From Brassica napus (lineage: Eukaryota > Streptophyta > Magnoliopsida > Brassicales > Brassicaceae): a stretch of DNA of 64,000 nucleotides. Shown here piece by piece: positions 23,467-37,123 of the stretch (position 1 is its first letter; the number at the start of each line of letters is the position of its first letter). The translations under genes were made by a program, and so were the position numbers. Location of the stretch: the NCBI RefSeq assembly GCF_020379485.1, contig NC_063438.1, positions 9,190,335 through 9,254,334 on the forward strand, read 5' to 3'. The notes below the pieces were generated by a model. The model saw only the letters and a list, made by a program, of their open reading frames with translations. It searched no databases and had not been told where the DNA came from.

Positions 23467-23589
23467 AGTTTCTAAGTATTTTGTTAAAACATCTGTACGA
23501 GTCTACGACACCTTTTAAAAAAGCTATAGTAAAAGATTTTGTTCTCTAGCATAATTTATATATTTTTATTTAGAATTACAAATCCAGTG

Positions 23590-24362
23590 TTCCTCTCTCT
23601 AGAAACCTCTGCCTTCTCACTAGATCTTTCAAATTTGAGTTTCTGTTCTCCGACTCCGGCTGCTTCCATAGAGCCGGAGTCGGGTTTAAATCGCTTTTCG
23701 GTGCATGCATAAACTAGTCCGATTTGATTGAGTTATGTTTTTGTCAAAATCCTAATTTGATGTTTGATCTTGCATGTCGATGTTGAGATATCTCTTTGCC
23801 TCGTTCCTGGTTCGATCTTCAGCCTTTCTCGGTTCTCGGGAGTGGTTGAATCCAGGGTCGTTTTCGAACCGCTCCTTGTCATTACCTCTCAGATCTGATC
23901 GAGATCTAATCATTCGTCATGCTCCAACTTGGCGTTTCAAGTCGTTACCTCTCCGACGTCGCCTCTACCGGTCAAAGGCTTAGGAACTCGAAGTTCTGTC
24001 TCATCGGTTTTGGAGCAATGGTTTTATTTGTCTGTGCTATTCACTATAGGTGGGTTCTTCGATGGTTTGTTCCCAAGATTGGCTCCATCGTCTTCTCTCG
24101 CAAAGTCTCTCTGTTATCTCCAACATGCAAGCTGTTCTTAACCGTTTGGGTTTCTTTTGATCAATCATTATTGGTTCTAGTTTGTGTATGTTTCTAAGTG
24201 TTTCAATTATCTATGTTTCTCCTCTTGCTTCCCCTGTGTGGGCATCTGTTTCTGGAGACTATTGTTTAGTCTGCCGGCTCTGTTTCCGGGATTTTCTTAA
24301 TCGCCGGCGTTGTAATGTTGCTTTTGATAATATAATTATCCTCATGTGTTAAAAAAAAAAAA
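23590..24362 (+). mobile_element. Non-coding retroposon with poly(A) tail
   Basis: An isolated GC-richer block (CTCCGGCTGC, CCGGAGTCGGG, CTCCGACGTCGCC) ends GATAATATAATTATCCTCATGTGTT and then a 12-A tail (24351-24362). It resembles the 5'-UTR-like sequence of plant LINEs or a processed transcript. No open frame with recognisable domains exists and no clean target duplication was found, so the start is approximate. Confidence 0.4.
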
Positions 24363-24437
24363 CTATTAAATCAGCAGTGTGACCAATTGATAAAAGTTTG
24401 ATCCACGTTTTTTTTTAAGAAAACTGATTTTTATATA

Positions 24438-25817
24438 GAGATAATTTGCTGTATATACACAAAAACAACCGAAATTAGGAAACTACCCTAAATGCATGAA
24501 AACTTCCAATTTATGTAGCAATATACACATAAAATGACTGTTTTGCCCCTGCCCTAAACTCCCTTCCTGCCATTTTCTCTTTTTTCCCGATTGATCTCTT
24601 CCTTTCTCATTTTTAATTTTTAGTGAAAACAAAATTTTTTTTCAAATAATTCATTATTCTTTCTAAATCCCAGTAATCATTGTTTGCTTTGTTTTTAACA
24701 TTAATCTTATGCTAATCTCCTCTTCTTCCCACTCAATTCGTCATCGTCACCATCAGATCAATAACACTGATGTTTGAAGCACCATGTATGACAGTGAATC
24801 ATGGATTCAAAGAAAGCCAAACCTCCAAACATGTTTTCTGGGATATCAATTCAAACGACTATAGATTTTTCTCCCAAGTTATTTATTTTACAATTAAATT
24901 TCTGAAACTGAAAAATCAATGGGAGAACTAGGGATTGCAACATAAATTACATAGATAACGATAAAGTTAGAATGATAACCTATTTTGTACCATCTAACAA
25001 ATTATGTATCAGCTAATGGCAATAATTTTGGACATCTCACCACTCATTTTAAAAAGCGTCTAACATGTTTGATATCATCTAACTAAACATGTATATGCTA
25101 AACATTAAATTATCATGTTAACCTATTATGAAACATCTAACAAACTATGTATCATATGAACACAAATATTTTGTACAAAGGAAGTTTAACACTAAGATTT
25201 AACTCAAGAAGTTATATAAATTGTTAGTGGATAACTTATTTATTATAAAATTATCCTTATCATATAACGAAAGCAATGATCTAAATGTAATATTTTATTT
25301 AGCACGTAAAACATATGGTAGATGTAACTTATTAGTTTACATATGATACAATAATGATTAACCGACAAAAATGTAGAGGCTAAACAAATAGTGATTAAGT
25401 TAGCCTGATAACCTATTTTGTAGCATTTAACAAAGCATATATAGCTAACACAAACTACTTAAACATCTTACCCATAAATTTTAAAAATATCGACAAGTTT
25501 TGTAACAGCTAAAAAACATGTATCATTTAATAACAATACATTATGTAAAATTAACAAATGGTGGAAATAAGAGAAGAAGAAGAATCCATTTGTTTTATGT
25601 AAGAGATTAGGAGAGATACAAAAGAGAGAATGAATAGTATTATTTTGAGAAGAGATAAAAGGATACGAGAGAGAGAAGGAAGAAGAGAGTTTGGGCAGGA
25701 GCTGGTAGAGGCAGGGCAGAGCAGGGCAAGGACAAAATTGGGGTTTAAAAATATCAATAGTGTCTAGGGTAGTTCGCAAATTATAGTCACAATGGTGTAT
25801 ATACACCCTAATTTCTC
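24438..25817. mobile_element. 1.4-kb MULE-type element with internal repeats
   Basis: Left end GAGATAATTTGCTGTATATACAC and reverse-complemented right end GAGAAATTAGGGTGTATATACAC are imperfect inverted repeats. A 9-bp duplication TTTTATATA flanks it (24429-24437, 25818-25826). The interior has degenerate repeats of an AACCTATTTTGTACCATCTAAC-like motif (about 24976-25450) and a GA-rich block (25560-25700). No transposase is seen. The AT-rich duplication makes the ends slightly less certain than in the other MULEs. Confidence 0.65.
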
Positions 25818-26047
25818 TTTTATATAACTGCATCTATTATATCAACACTAACCACGTTCTATTTTTCTATACCAAAAACAGTTGGATTATTAGTTTTTGA
25901 TCCTACACATGATTTCTCGTGATCATCCGATATGGAAGGCCAGAGCAAACAAAACGGTTATTTAAAAAATATGAGAACAAGTTCCACCAAAAACCAAAAG
26001 GAAGAGTAGATCGGCTACTAAATCGGACTGCTCTCTGTTCGAATTAG

Positions 26048-26086
26048 GTTTAGTATACACTTTTTTTGGCATTGTTTAGTATACGC
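26048..26086 (-). mobile_element. Ultra-truncated retroposon footprint (13-nt insert)
   Basis: GTTTAGTATACAC (26048-26060) and GTTTAGTATACGC (26074-26086) are direct repeats with one mismatch. They bracket an insert that reads on the - strand AATGCC plus seven A. This is the smallest member of the set. Confidence 0.45.
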
Positions 26087-26788
26087 TATTTGTTATTGTT
26101 AACCATGGATGTTTGTTTTAAGCGGAATCATCGATTTTTGTTTTGGTTTCTAGAAGTTAAAATCCGGTATTATATGTCAAATCTGCAAGATTTAATCATA
26201 AAAATCAACAAAAACGCATAACAATCGATGGATATTATAAGAAAAACAATGGCTGCTGTAAAACTCTGTTCTGTGAAACCTAATTCGACTGGAGAAGAAG
26301 ATAAAGAAAATTACGTTTATGCCATTACTGAAAGAAAAAAAAATGAAAAACACAAAGGGAGCGTTTCGAACCCTGGACATGCGAACAGGTGTGTGCTGTG
26401 TTTGCTCTAGGCCACATAGCTTTTTCTATGGTTTATGTTACTAGCTGGTCATCATACATATATATGTATATATTGATCAGAAGTTTTTAAAAAAATACTC
26501 AAAACTAATCAAACAATGTCCAATTAATCATGCTATTAATAATTAATCAAAATTAATCGAACAATGTCCGATTTTATATCGGAAACTGTTGATTTTATAT
26601 ATTTATAAAAATATGATAGTTGATAAAATTTATCCTATTTAACCTATTTAGCCGAATATAAAATCATGCACTTATCAACAAAATTTAACCTATTTAGCAT
26701 AAACAAAAGAAAAATTATAAGATTTTACATGCATCTCCTCATTTTGTAAATATATATCTCATTAAAGTTTCAGGTGATGTAATCTATA

Positions 26789-27379
26789 TCTATTCTATTA
26801 AAACAAGACCATGATCTATTAATAAATGTTATGTCTAACTATTTATTCTTTTTATTTAAGGAGTTTCTTATTATTCTTTTTATATAATTGTATCTAACTT
26901 TATTTAAACAATAATTAGAGAAGTTATCAAAGTAAAAAAAAACTAACCCTACGTTATATAACCCTATGTTTTCTATAAATATATACTAACCACTACACTA
27001 GGATAATCCTACGTTATATAACTGTATATAAATTAAATTTCTTTAACATATAATAAAAAATTACAGAAAAATGTTACATATTTATGGAAACATTAAAAAA
27101 AAAAATTACAAACAACCATTATATCCACATGTCAAAATTTAAAACATACAATATGTTTACACATGGAGATATAATTGTAAAGAACCGAACGTATGCTAGA
27201 TCAACTTTTAAATTGTTATTATTTTATAAAATATATTATGATTAAGATATATACACAAATATGAATTAAAAAACACAAATCTAATTTCAAAGAATACACA
27301 AAAATATAAAAATTAAATTCTAAAAAATAAATAAAACAAAAAAATATATCCGCCCTTTGAAGGGCGGGTCAAAATCTAG
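26789..27379 (+). mobile_element. 591-bp non-autonomous Helitron
   Basis: It starts TCTATTCTATTAAAACAAG after a host A and ends with the hairpin CCGCCCTTTGAAGGGCGG (27351-27368), then GTCAAAAT, CTAG (27376-27379) and a host T. These are the terminal features of Brassicaceae Helitrons, and no target duplication is expected. It is AT-rich with no coding sequence. The hairpin and tail match those of the Helitron at 7508. Confidence 0.75.
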
Positions 27380-27517
27380 TACATTAATAAGTTATGAGTA
27401 TGTTAACATCCGAATTTTATTTGTTTTTTTCATATTGAACATGTAAGTTCGGATGTAAAAAAAATAAGAAGCAAATTACATATAAATGATAACCAAAAAA
27501 AAAATTGAATATAAAAT

Positions 27518-27559
27518 ATATGTCTATTTGAGGTTCAAAAGAAAAAAATATGTCTATTT
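27518..27559 (+). mobile_element. Ultra-truncated retroposon footprint (18-nt insert)
   Basis: The 12-bp direct repeat ATATGTCTATTT (27518-27529, 27548-27559) brackets the insert GAGGTTCAAAAGAAAAAA. The tail is A-rich on the + strand. Confidence 0.4.
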
Positions 27560-28130
27560 TGGATCCAATAGAAACTAGACTTTGGAGGCACCAAGTACAT
27601 CCAAAACTACAAAGTTAAGACTGCAACGTATAAGCTACCATCACTTAATTAAAATTGCACAATTATAAAATGATGTCATATTATATATATATATATATAT
27701 ATTTGTATATTCTGAATTATCATTATGATAAATAATTAGAAATTAAAAATAATAATAATTAGATATTATGTTTTAGTGTCCCAGTTGTGAATTACGTTTT
27801 TAAAATAATAACCAGATATTAAAAATAAATAATTAGTGCCCACTTTTTTTTTTATTAGTGTCAAGTTCGCAACTTCGCATCATCTATTTCAATAACAAAA
27901 TTTGCAAAATAGTACATTTACAAAAAAATTATAATACGTTTACGACATAAAAGACAATTTGGTGCCAAATTTACAGAATTTCATTTGTTAATTAAATTTC
28001 AATCGTGCATCTATGGTGACCTGATGTCTTGTTAAAAAGTATCCCGAATTATTTAGGAAGGCAACACTTTATTTAAAGAAAAGGAATCTCATGTTCCCAT
28101 GCTTCGTGTAACACTTTATTGTAATATGTA

Positions 28131-28182
28131 ACGTTAGATAAGGTTTTTTACCAAAAAAAAAAAAAAAACGTTAGATAAGGTT
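28131..28182 (+). mobile_element. Ultra-truncated retroposon footprint (22-nt insert)
   Basis: The perfect 15-bp direct repeat ACGTTAGATAAGGTT (28131-28145, 28168-28182) brackets TTTTACC plus 15 A. The ACC-poly(A) junction is shared with the insertion at 22019, suggesting a common source family. Confidence 0.65.
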
Positions 28183-29170
28183 ACAGATATATGATCACTT
28201 TGGAATCATTTATTCCACCAAACTTTTAGATACATTCATCATATAATATAACTTATAAATGCATATGCAAATACAAAGTTTGTGAAATGACTACATAGCA
28301 CTTCTAACTAAAAAGAGAGTAGAGCTTTTGTTTGGGCACGTTTTTTTCCCTCTTCTCGTGGTGGTTAATCCTACGTAACTAACCAATGATTCCATTTTTC
28401 TTATTTCACAACGGTATTTTCTACCTCTCTTGGACTGTCGGACAAAGTTCCAAAAACATACCAGTTTTTTCAAAGGAGAATATTCAATTGCCAAATAATT
28501 GTTTGTTGAGTTATTTATTACTCAAAATTTCGTGTCAGTTACAGATTACAGATTAATCTTTTTTTTTACATTAGACTGAATCACAACAACCTGACAGACC
28601 CGGTTAAGATCTAATCTTCAAAAGAGAAGCCATGGTTCCTGAATGTGGAACTTGCCAATAATACCAAACTGGTTCCTGAATATGTGAAGAAACCCTCGTG
28701 GTTATAGTAAGATAACTTAACACACTTGTGCTTGTGAACTTGTGGTGATTGGTATTATTAAAATCAGAATAATACAACAAATATTCGAATCTGCACCACA
28801 CTAAATTTTCACAGCGCGTGGCCACTGAAACTTTCACATTATCTCTCCGGAAAATGGTTTACCATTTTTTTTTTTAATAATACAGCAAATAACTATACAT
28901 GCGATGTGAAAGCTTCCAATATATATATAGGTTCTACAAACAAGTCATTTAAAATCTTATATATATGATTGAAAAGTAAATTACCGTATATATCATAAAC
29001 AAGACTTACAAAAAGGACTTGTAATGGAAAAAAAAACAAGATTTATAATAGAAAAAGAAAACAAGACATATAAATGACTGCCGCTCGTAAATAATAATAA
29101 AAAGCGGTCTCTTTTTGTTCCCGGACCGTTGTAACGAAGAAACACGTTTTCTGTTTAAATTTAAAATTCA

Positions 29171-29220
29171 ACCTAACTTAAATTTCTTTTTTTTTTGACA
29201 AAAGACCTAACTTAAATTTC
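29171..29220 (-). mobile_element. Ultra-truncated retroposon footprint in the beta-glucosidase promoter
   Basis: The perfect 16-bp direct repeat ACCTAACTTAAATTTC (29171-29186, 29205-29220) brackets an 18-nt insert that reads on the - strand CTTTTGTC plus ten A. This tail matches the 3' end of the retroposon at 61989 (TTTTGTCAAAAAAAA on the - strand). It lies about 65 bp upstream of the predicted TATA box. Confidence 0.65.
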
Positions 29221-29285
29221 AAAACGCACTTATGGTGACGGTACTGAAATCACGAGTAGAACACTATAACACTTACAGAACACTG

Positions 29286-29293
29286 TATATAAA
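29286..29293 (+). promoter_or_regulatory. TATA box of the beta-glucosidase gene
   Basis: TATATAAA lies 78 bp upstream of the ATG at 29371, a usual spacing for a short plant 5' leader. The leader between them is CT/AC-rich. Prediction by sequence and position. Confidence 0.6.
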
Positions 29294-29370
29294 CACAATC
29301 TCTCCTCACTTCATCTTCACCAATTCACTCAACCAGTCTTTAGAGTGAAAGAGAAGGAGAGAAACACAAA

Positions 29371-31979
<2,609 letters not shown>

Positions 31980-32138
31980 GATCAAGTCCAAATCTTGAAT
32001 CCTCTGAAGAAAAAGTTAACGTATTGCAAGAGTGTTGTTATTGAGGATTACTATCTGTTTTGTGTGTTTATGGATCATGTTTATCTATGGTTTCTTTCAT
32101 GTTAGCCAGGTTTGAGGTTCTGTCGTAGTCATCGTACT

Positions 32139-32144
32139 AATAAA
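32139..32144 (+). terminator. Polyadenylation signal of the beta-glucosidase gene
   Basis: AATAAA lies 160 bp after the stop codon, in a T-rich 3' UTR. It is the first canonical signal downstream. Confidence 0.5.
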
Positions 32145-32356
32145 ATGTTGTTTACGTCAACAAATATTATGGTGTTGCCTTCTTTTTAGTTCGTGTTATA
32201 ATGATAACTTAAATTGCAGGAATGTTCGAACGAAAAGAATAGATAAAGATTCAGAGCCAACCACTAATTTAAATACCAAGAGCTATTGACAATATATCAA
32301 CTTGTGTTATATAAAAAGGTTAAAAGTATATTAATATCATATTTCCTTCATAATAC

Positions 32357-32418
32357 AAAGTTGGCTTTATTGATCAACCCGAAAATGAAAAACAAAACAG
32401 TAGAAAAAAAAGTTGGCT
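32357..32418 (+). mobile_element. Possible truncated retroposon footprint (42-nt insert)
   Basis: The 10-bp direct repeat AAAGTTGGCT (32357-32366, 32409-32418) brackets an A-rich 42-nt insert ending in an A run. The repeats are shorter and the insert longer than in the clearer cases, so chance is possible. Confidence 0.35.
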
Positions 32419-32559
32419 AAAATGCAAAAAGTCTAGCTATTATATACTAATTTAAGTTACCATATTACCGTACTATTGCTTACTAAAACCAGCACGTAAC
32501 CATTAATGCAACTATAACAGTTAATCAACAATAGTATTTTGTTTGAGAAAAAAAAACAA

Positions 32560-33357
32560 GGGAAAATTATTTTTTTAGAGCAAAAAATGATAACTATGTC
32601 CCTTTAGACTAATCTTATATACTTTATGTCCCATTAGGTTAATTATTTTCAAAATGGCAATAATACCCTTAAAGTTGTAATTTTTTTTTTTTTATAAAAA
32701 AAATCAATTTTTTAAAAAATATGAAAGTGAATATTCTCAAATATTTTGTTTCCATATTTTTAGGAACTGATTTCTTATCCGTAGAAAACAGCTAATCTGT
32801 AGAAATCGATTTCTACAGGTTTTTAAAATTATAGTAATATGTAGATTTTGATTTCTACATGTTTTAGATTTACAGTAAATCTGTAGAAGTCGGTTTCTAC
32901 GTGTTGTAGATTTATATTAATGTGTAGATTTTGATTTTTAAAGATTTTAGATTAGTAGGTTAAGCGCGGAATGTGTATTCTAAATATTTTTAGAATACTC
33001 TTATTTACGTAGATCACGTATTCTAAACATTGTAGATTCAATGAAAAAAGTGGATTTTGTTTTCTACTTCGTAGAATGCCATTTCTACTTTATAGAATGC
33101 CATTTCTACTTTATTTAGAACATAATCTGAAATTTATGATTTAAACATTTTTAGAACTGAAAAAAATACCACTAAGTTCATATTGGTATTTTATCAAAAG
33201 TTACTATTTTTCCAATTTTTTTTTGGTTTGTAAAACTACTTATTGAATTTATTTTCAAAAATATTAAAGGGTGTTATGGGCAAAAATGACACAAAATAGA
33301 TATTAGTCTAAAGGGACATAGTTATCATTTTTTTTTGCTCTAAAAAACAGTTTTCCC
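32560..33357. mobile_element. 798-bp MULE-type element
   Basis: Inverted repeats of about 55 bp start GGGAAAATTATTTTTTTAGA at the left and, reverse-complemented, GGGAAAACTGTTTTTTAGAG at the right. Both run on to ATGATAACTATGTCCCTTTA. The 9-bp duplication AAAAAACAA flanks it (32551-32559, 33358-33366). The interior has several GTAGAAATCGATTTCTAC-like repeats and no transposase. It lies about 0.6 kb downstream of the beta-glucosidase stop. Confidence 0.85.
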
Positions 33358-33366
33358 AAAAAACAA

Positions 33367-34033
33367 TAGTATTTTGATTTATGGTTGCATATTCTTTTCT
33401 TGTGGATGTACGTTGTAATCTTGAAAATCGAAGATGGCTACAAAAAGAATCTATTTATTTATTTATTTATTATTATAAAGAATCGTTTGCTTTCTCCTCT
33501 TTGTACAACGTTGGATTCTACTTACGAAAATCATTAAACGAGGAGATGCCACGTGTTCAGCGCCTCTGAACATACAGTTTCATTAAGCGATCGTGGGCTT
33601 GTACCGTGTATTCATGTGCTTGGGCTCCGAATTTGTGAGATTTACCCGGCCCGCTTAAGTTGAAGTCGGCTCTAACCCTAATACTACTGAATCGAAAACA
33701 AGAAGTTTGACTCTCCTGATCGTGCGGTGACCAAGACGGTGATCTCTGCGCTTCTTTTCACGACCTGAAACGGTCTAATTAATAGCTTCGTCATAAATCC
33801 TATTCGTTCTCCGACGATGTGTGGGTTTGGTATAAATATATGTGAGATTTCTCCCTTTGAACTCATCTTCTCTTCTTATCTCTTATATCTCATACTGAAT
33901 AATTAGGGGGAGTAGTTTGGCTCCTTGCGGCGGTTGAGAGGACGTGATTCAGAAGGTGGTGGAGGAGGAGCGTCACGTGGTGCGTTGGCAATCCGTGTTG
34001 TGGAGAAGTGAGGGATTGGTTTGAGGAGAGGGA
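33367..34033. other. Intergenic, with a possible proline-rich C-terminal gene fragment on the - strand
   Basis: On the - strand a short open stretch at 33903-34030 reads APPPPPSESRPLNRRKEP and stops. It could be the last ~40 codons of a protein whose upstream part was lost next to the CACTA insertion. I do not recognise it and it may be chance. No other coding sequence is seen. Confidence 0.25.
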
Positions 34034-34501
34034 CACTACAAGAAAACAGCGTAATTCTGACGGAAAATGAGATCCTCGGAATATTCCGACGAATTTCCGA
34101 AGAAATTGCGAGGAAACCCAAATTTTGGGTTTCTTCGGAATTTCCTCGAAATATACCGATGAAATACCGAAAAAATCATATTCCTTGGAAAATACCGATG
34201 AATATCCGATGATATATTATAGCCGTTAAAAGTTGGGGGATTTTAAAAATTCCGAGGAAATTCCGAGGAAAGAGCCGTTGCCGTCGGGATTCCGTCGGAA
34301 TTTCCTCGGTACTATCGGCAGCATTTCATCTATAAATACCCGCACCTTCCATCCTCTTCATTCACTCCATTTCTTCATCCTCTCAGATACTATATTTACA
34401 CACGAATTTGATTGAAAAAAGCATATCTTCTTCAGATTATTATCGTTCTTGGATCGATCGACCTCATTTGGATCCGAACACGAGATTGCTTACGGAAGAA
34501 T
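34034..34501 (+). mobile_element. Truncated CACTA (En/Spm) transposon head with transposase start
   Basis: CACTACAAGAAAACAGCG begins the element and is a typical Brassica CACTA terminus. Subterminal repeats of an ATTCCGACGAATTTCCGA-like motif follow to about 34310, then TATAAATA (34331) and a CT-rich leader. The open frame from 34408 contains YRSW-DRPHLDPNTRLLTEE, the start of the transposase-associated domain of plant CACTA proteins. Similarity stops at about 34501 and no matching 3' terminus was found, so the rest is deleted. Confidence 0.75.
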
Positions 34502-35362
34502 TAATGTCTTCCTCATTTTTATTCTTCTTTGTTTATTTTGTTTCTCATCTCATTTCTTCTGTTTTTATTACTTTTCTGTCACAATTCGTTAAGCACAATC
34601 ATGGACTTAATAAATTTCTTTTCATCACCTTTTTGTGTTGTTTATTAAGAAAAATGAACTGATGATTTTGTTGGAAAAAAATTTCATTTTTATAATGGAA
34701 GATTAATACAAAAAAATGAATGAAGGGATCTATTGAATGTGAGATTGTGTGAGAAGTAGAGAATATGTATTAATGCGAGTATGTTAATAAAGATGCATGA
34801 ACCAAGTTAATTTCCGTAACGGTGCCGGATTAAAAAAGTATATTCGCAAAAAACAATAGCTTCCTACTAACATTGATCGGAATCGTTTGTCACCGATAAA
34901 GCCGTTGAATTTTTATTGACAGTTGACTGAATAGGAATTGTTGCACAGCGGCCACTTTTCCTAGGTTTTGTATACAATTTTTTGGAGAAGATGTATTTAA
35001 GCAGTAGTAGACACATAAAACCCATTAAACTTAAGAATAAATGAAACATTAAGTATTGATTGATCGTAACACGTGTCGCCACCACAGACTCCGATTTAAT
35101 GACGTGGAATCAGATGTGGATGGCATAGGAGTGAAGAAACCCATTCTTTATATATATAGATAGATAGATAGATTTCAGTAATAATATGAAAAAACTCTAA
35201 ACCATAAGATCGTTAATTTAAGTGGCAGAAATATGAAAATTTAAAAAAATAAAAAGATAAAAAGATAAAACACATAACACATTCTAGAATGGTTAAATCA
35301 CGATAACAAACATTTCTTAAACGTATTTCAAGCTAGTTACTTTGAAATGGCAAAATTCACTT

Positions 35363-35426
<64 letters not shown>

Positions 35427-36029
35427 TTTCCTTTAACATATAAAACCATTACTTAGGAGGAAAGGAGTTCATATTTAGAGGCATCTGAATTTTTTAAACA
35501 TTGGTTAATTTTTAGAGTTAAGATACTTATTAATATATATATATATATGTGTGTATAAAATTTTGTTTAAAATCCGTCGAGAAATATTTTGTTTATTTAT
35601 AGCCAGCATATATCTATAATATTTTTGGAAATTTATGTATGATGAGTAAAATTGTAATGAATTAATACTTTACTAACACTAAATTTCAAATATAAAACTA
35701 ATACTGCTAGTTATATATTTTTCGAGAAAGCATAAAACTATATATTTATATACTAATTTATATTTAGATTATGAAACCGATAAGAATTCATCAATAAACT
35801 CTAGACACCTCTAAGAATTTAATCTACCAATAGTTTCTCCTAGTATGGACATCTCATCAAATTTAATTCATTATAATGATGTCGCGACTAAAAGTAAAAC
35901 CTAAGTTGATTATGAACTCACGTACACGGTGTCTCATACATGTCCAAAGAACACACCAGTACAATTAGTAATGCATACACACAAATATGTATCACATCAC
36001 ATTTTCCACGTTGAAACGATCCTCTACTG
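34502..36029. other. Intergenic, with a possible Helitron 5'-end relic
   Basis: AT-rich DNA without a recognisable gene. Sequence at 35060-35165, read on the - strand, starts TCTATATATATAAAGAATGG and contains ACACGTGT, like a Helitron head, but no partner 3' end was found. A short TAGA tandem repeat lies at 35157-35173. Confidence 0.35.
35368..35420. repeat. (TA)n microsatellite
   Basis: About 26 uninterrupted TA dinucleotides. Probably polymorphic in length. Confidence 0.95.
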
Positions 36030-36714
36030 TAGGGCCTGGGCGTTCGGTTCGGGCCGGTTCCTTTCGGATCCGGATCCTTCGGGTCATAAACATTTAGACC
36101 CAATAGGTATTTAGAAATTTTCGGTTCGGATCGGTTCTTCTCGGATCCAGGTCGATTCGGATATATAATTATAATACCCATAAAATACCCGTAATTTTTC
36201 GGATCTATATCGGGTCCAGATCGGGTTCGGATTTTTAGGATTCTAAAAGGACATGACATATCCAACTCCATCAATTTTAGTCGATATTTGTCATATATAT
36301 CTAAAATTTTACAAAATAACTTAAATAAAACTATTAATAATTAAAATAAAACATTTGTAAACTCTAAATTTTATATTTTAAGGCTTCATATTACTTAAAA
36401 AATGTTATAAAAAAATAACAAATGTGGTTAACAAAAGATACTTCAACTAAAATAGAACACCAAAAATTATAGTTTTGGATATACATATTTTTAAATCGGG
36501 TACAAATCGGTTCTTATCGGGCCGGGTCTATTCAGGTCGGTTCTTTTTGGGTCTGGATCTATTCGGATCGATTCTTTTCGGTTCCGGTTCTTTCGGGTAA
36601 AAGAAATTTAGACCCACAAAGTACTTTAAAATTTTTTTGTTTGATTCCGGATCGGATATTTTCATCTCGGTTCGGGTTCGGATTTTCGGGTTCAGGTTAA
36701 AATGCCCAGGCCTA
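36030..36714. mobile_element. hAT-like element with GGCCTGGGC termini
   Basis: The left end TAGGGCCTGGGCGTTCGG and the reverse complement of the right end TAGGCCTGGGCATTTTAACC match the common plant GGCCTGGGC terminus. Subterminal regions are rich in TTCGGGT/ATCCGG motifs on both arms. The flanks CTCTACTG (36022-36029) and CTCTACCG (36715-36722) form an 8-bp duplication with one mismatch, as for hAT elements. It is 685 bp with no transposase. Confidence 0.7.
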
Positions 36715-36722
36715 CTCTACCG

Positions 36723-37123
36723 GTATTAATTGTTCACTCTTGAATGCGAGGACACAGTAGGTAATACTATAAAGTTATAACCATCACATAAAACCTGAAC
36801 AAGGTGAAAAAATTATAAAGTAATTATAACTATCACGTTAAATTAAATAAAATGTAAATATTAAAAATGAACAAATTAAAAGTTCGAAGTTCAGTCCTAG
36901 TAGGGTGAGTGTATAGATTCGTTTAGCTCTAGTGCGTTTGGATTATTTTATGCATCTGTTTAGATTTACTACACACCACACACACACCATATGAGTTCTC
37001 TAGAAGAGCCATGAGAAAGAAAAAAAATATGACACACGTTTGAGTTAGTTACAACTGTTTTGTATTAAAAAAACGTTTCCACTGCCCTTATGCTTTCTTC
37101 AAGCTAAAAGATTGCGACCTTTA
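36723..37123. other. Promoter and leader region of the TSA1-like gene
   Basis: No open frame or mobile element. A CA-rich tract lies at 36970-36990. No convincing TATA box can be fixed. Confidence 0.4.

Larger units (their letters stand above)
27380..29170. other. Intergenic and distal promoter region of the beta-glucosidase
   Basis: AT-rich DNA with two retroposon footprints (27518 and 28131) and a (TA)n tract at about 27683-27700. A 67-codon open frame at 28291-28494 (-) has no recognisable motif. No gene is supported. Confidence 0.5.

Noticed and set aside
26340..26420. Possible SINE or tRNA relic (GTCCAGGGTTCGAAAC, like a B box, on the - strand)
   Set aside because: No convincing A box, cloverleaf, tail or target duplication could be seen.
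34680..35165. Helitron ending at 35165 on the - strand
   Set aside because: Only a head-like sequence is present; no hairpin plus CTRR end was found to the left.
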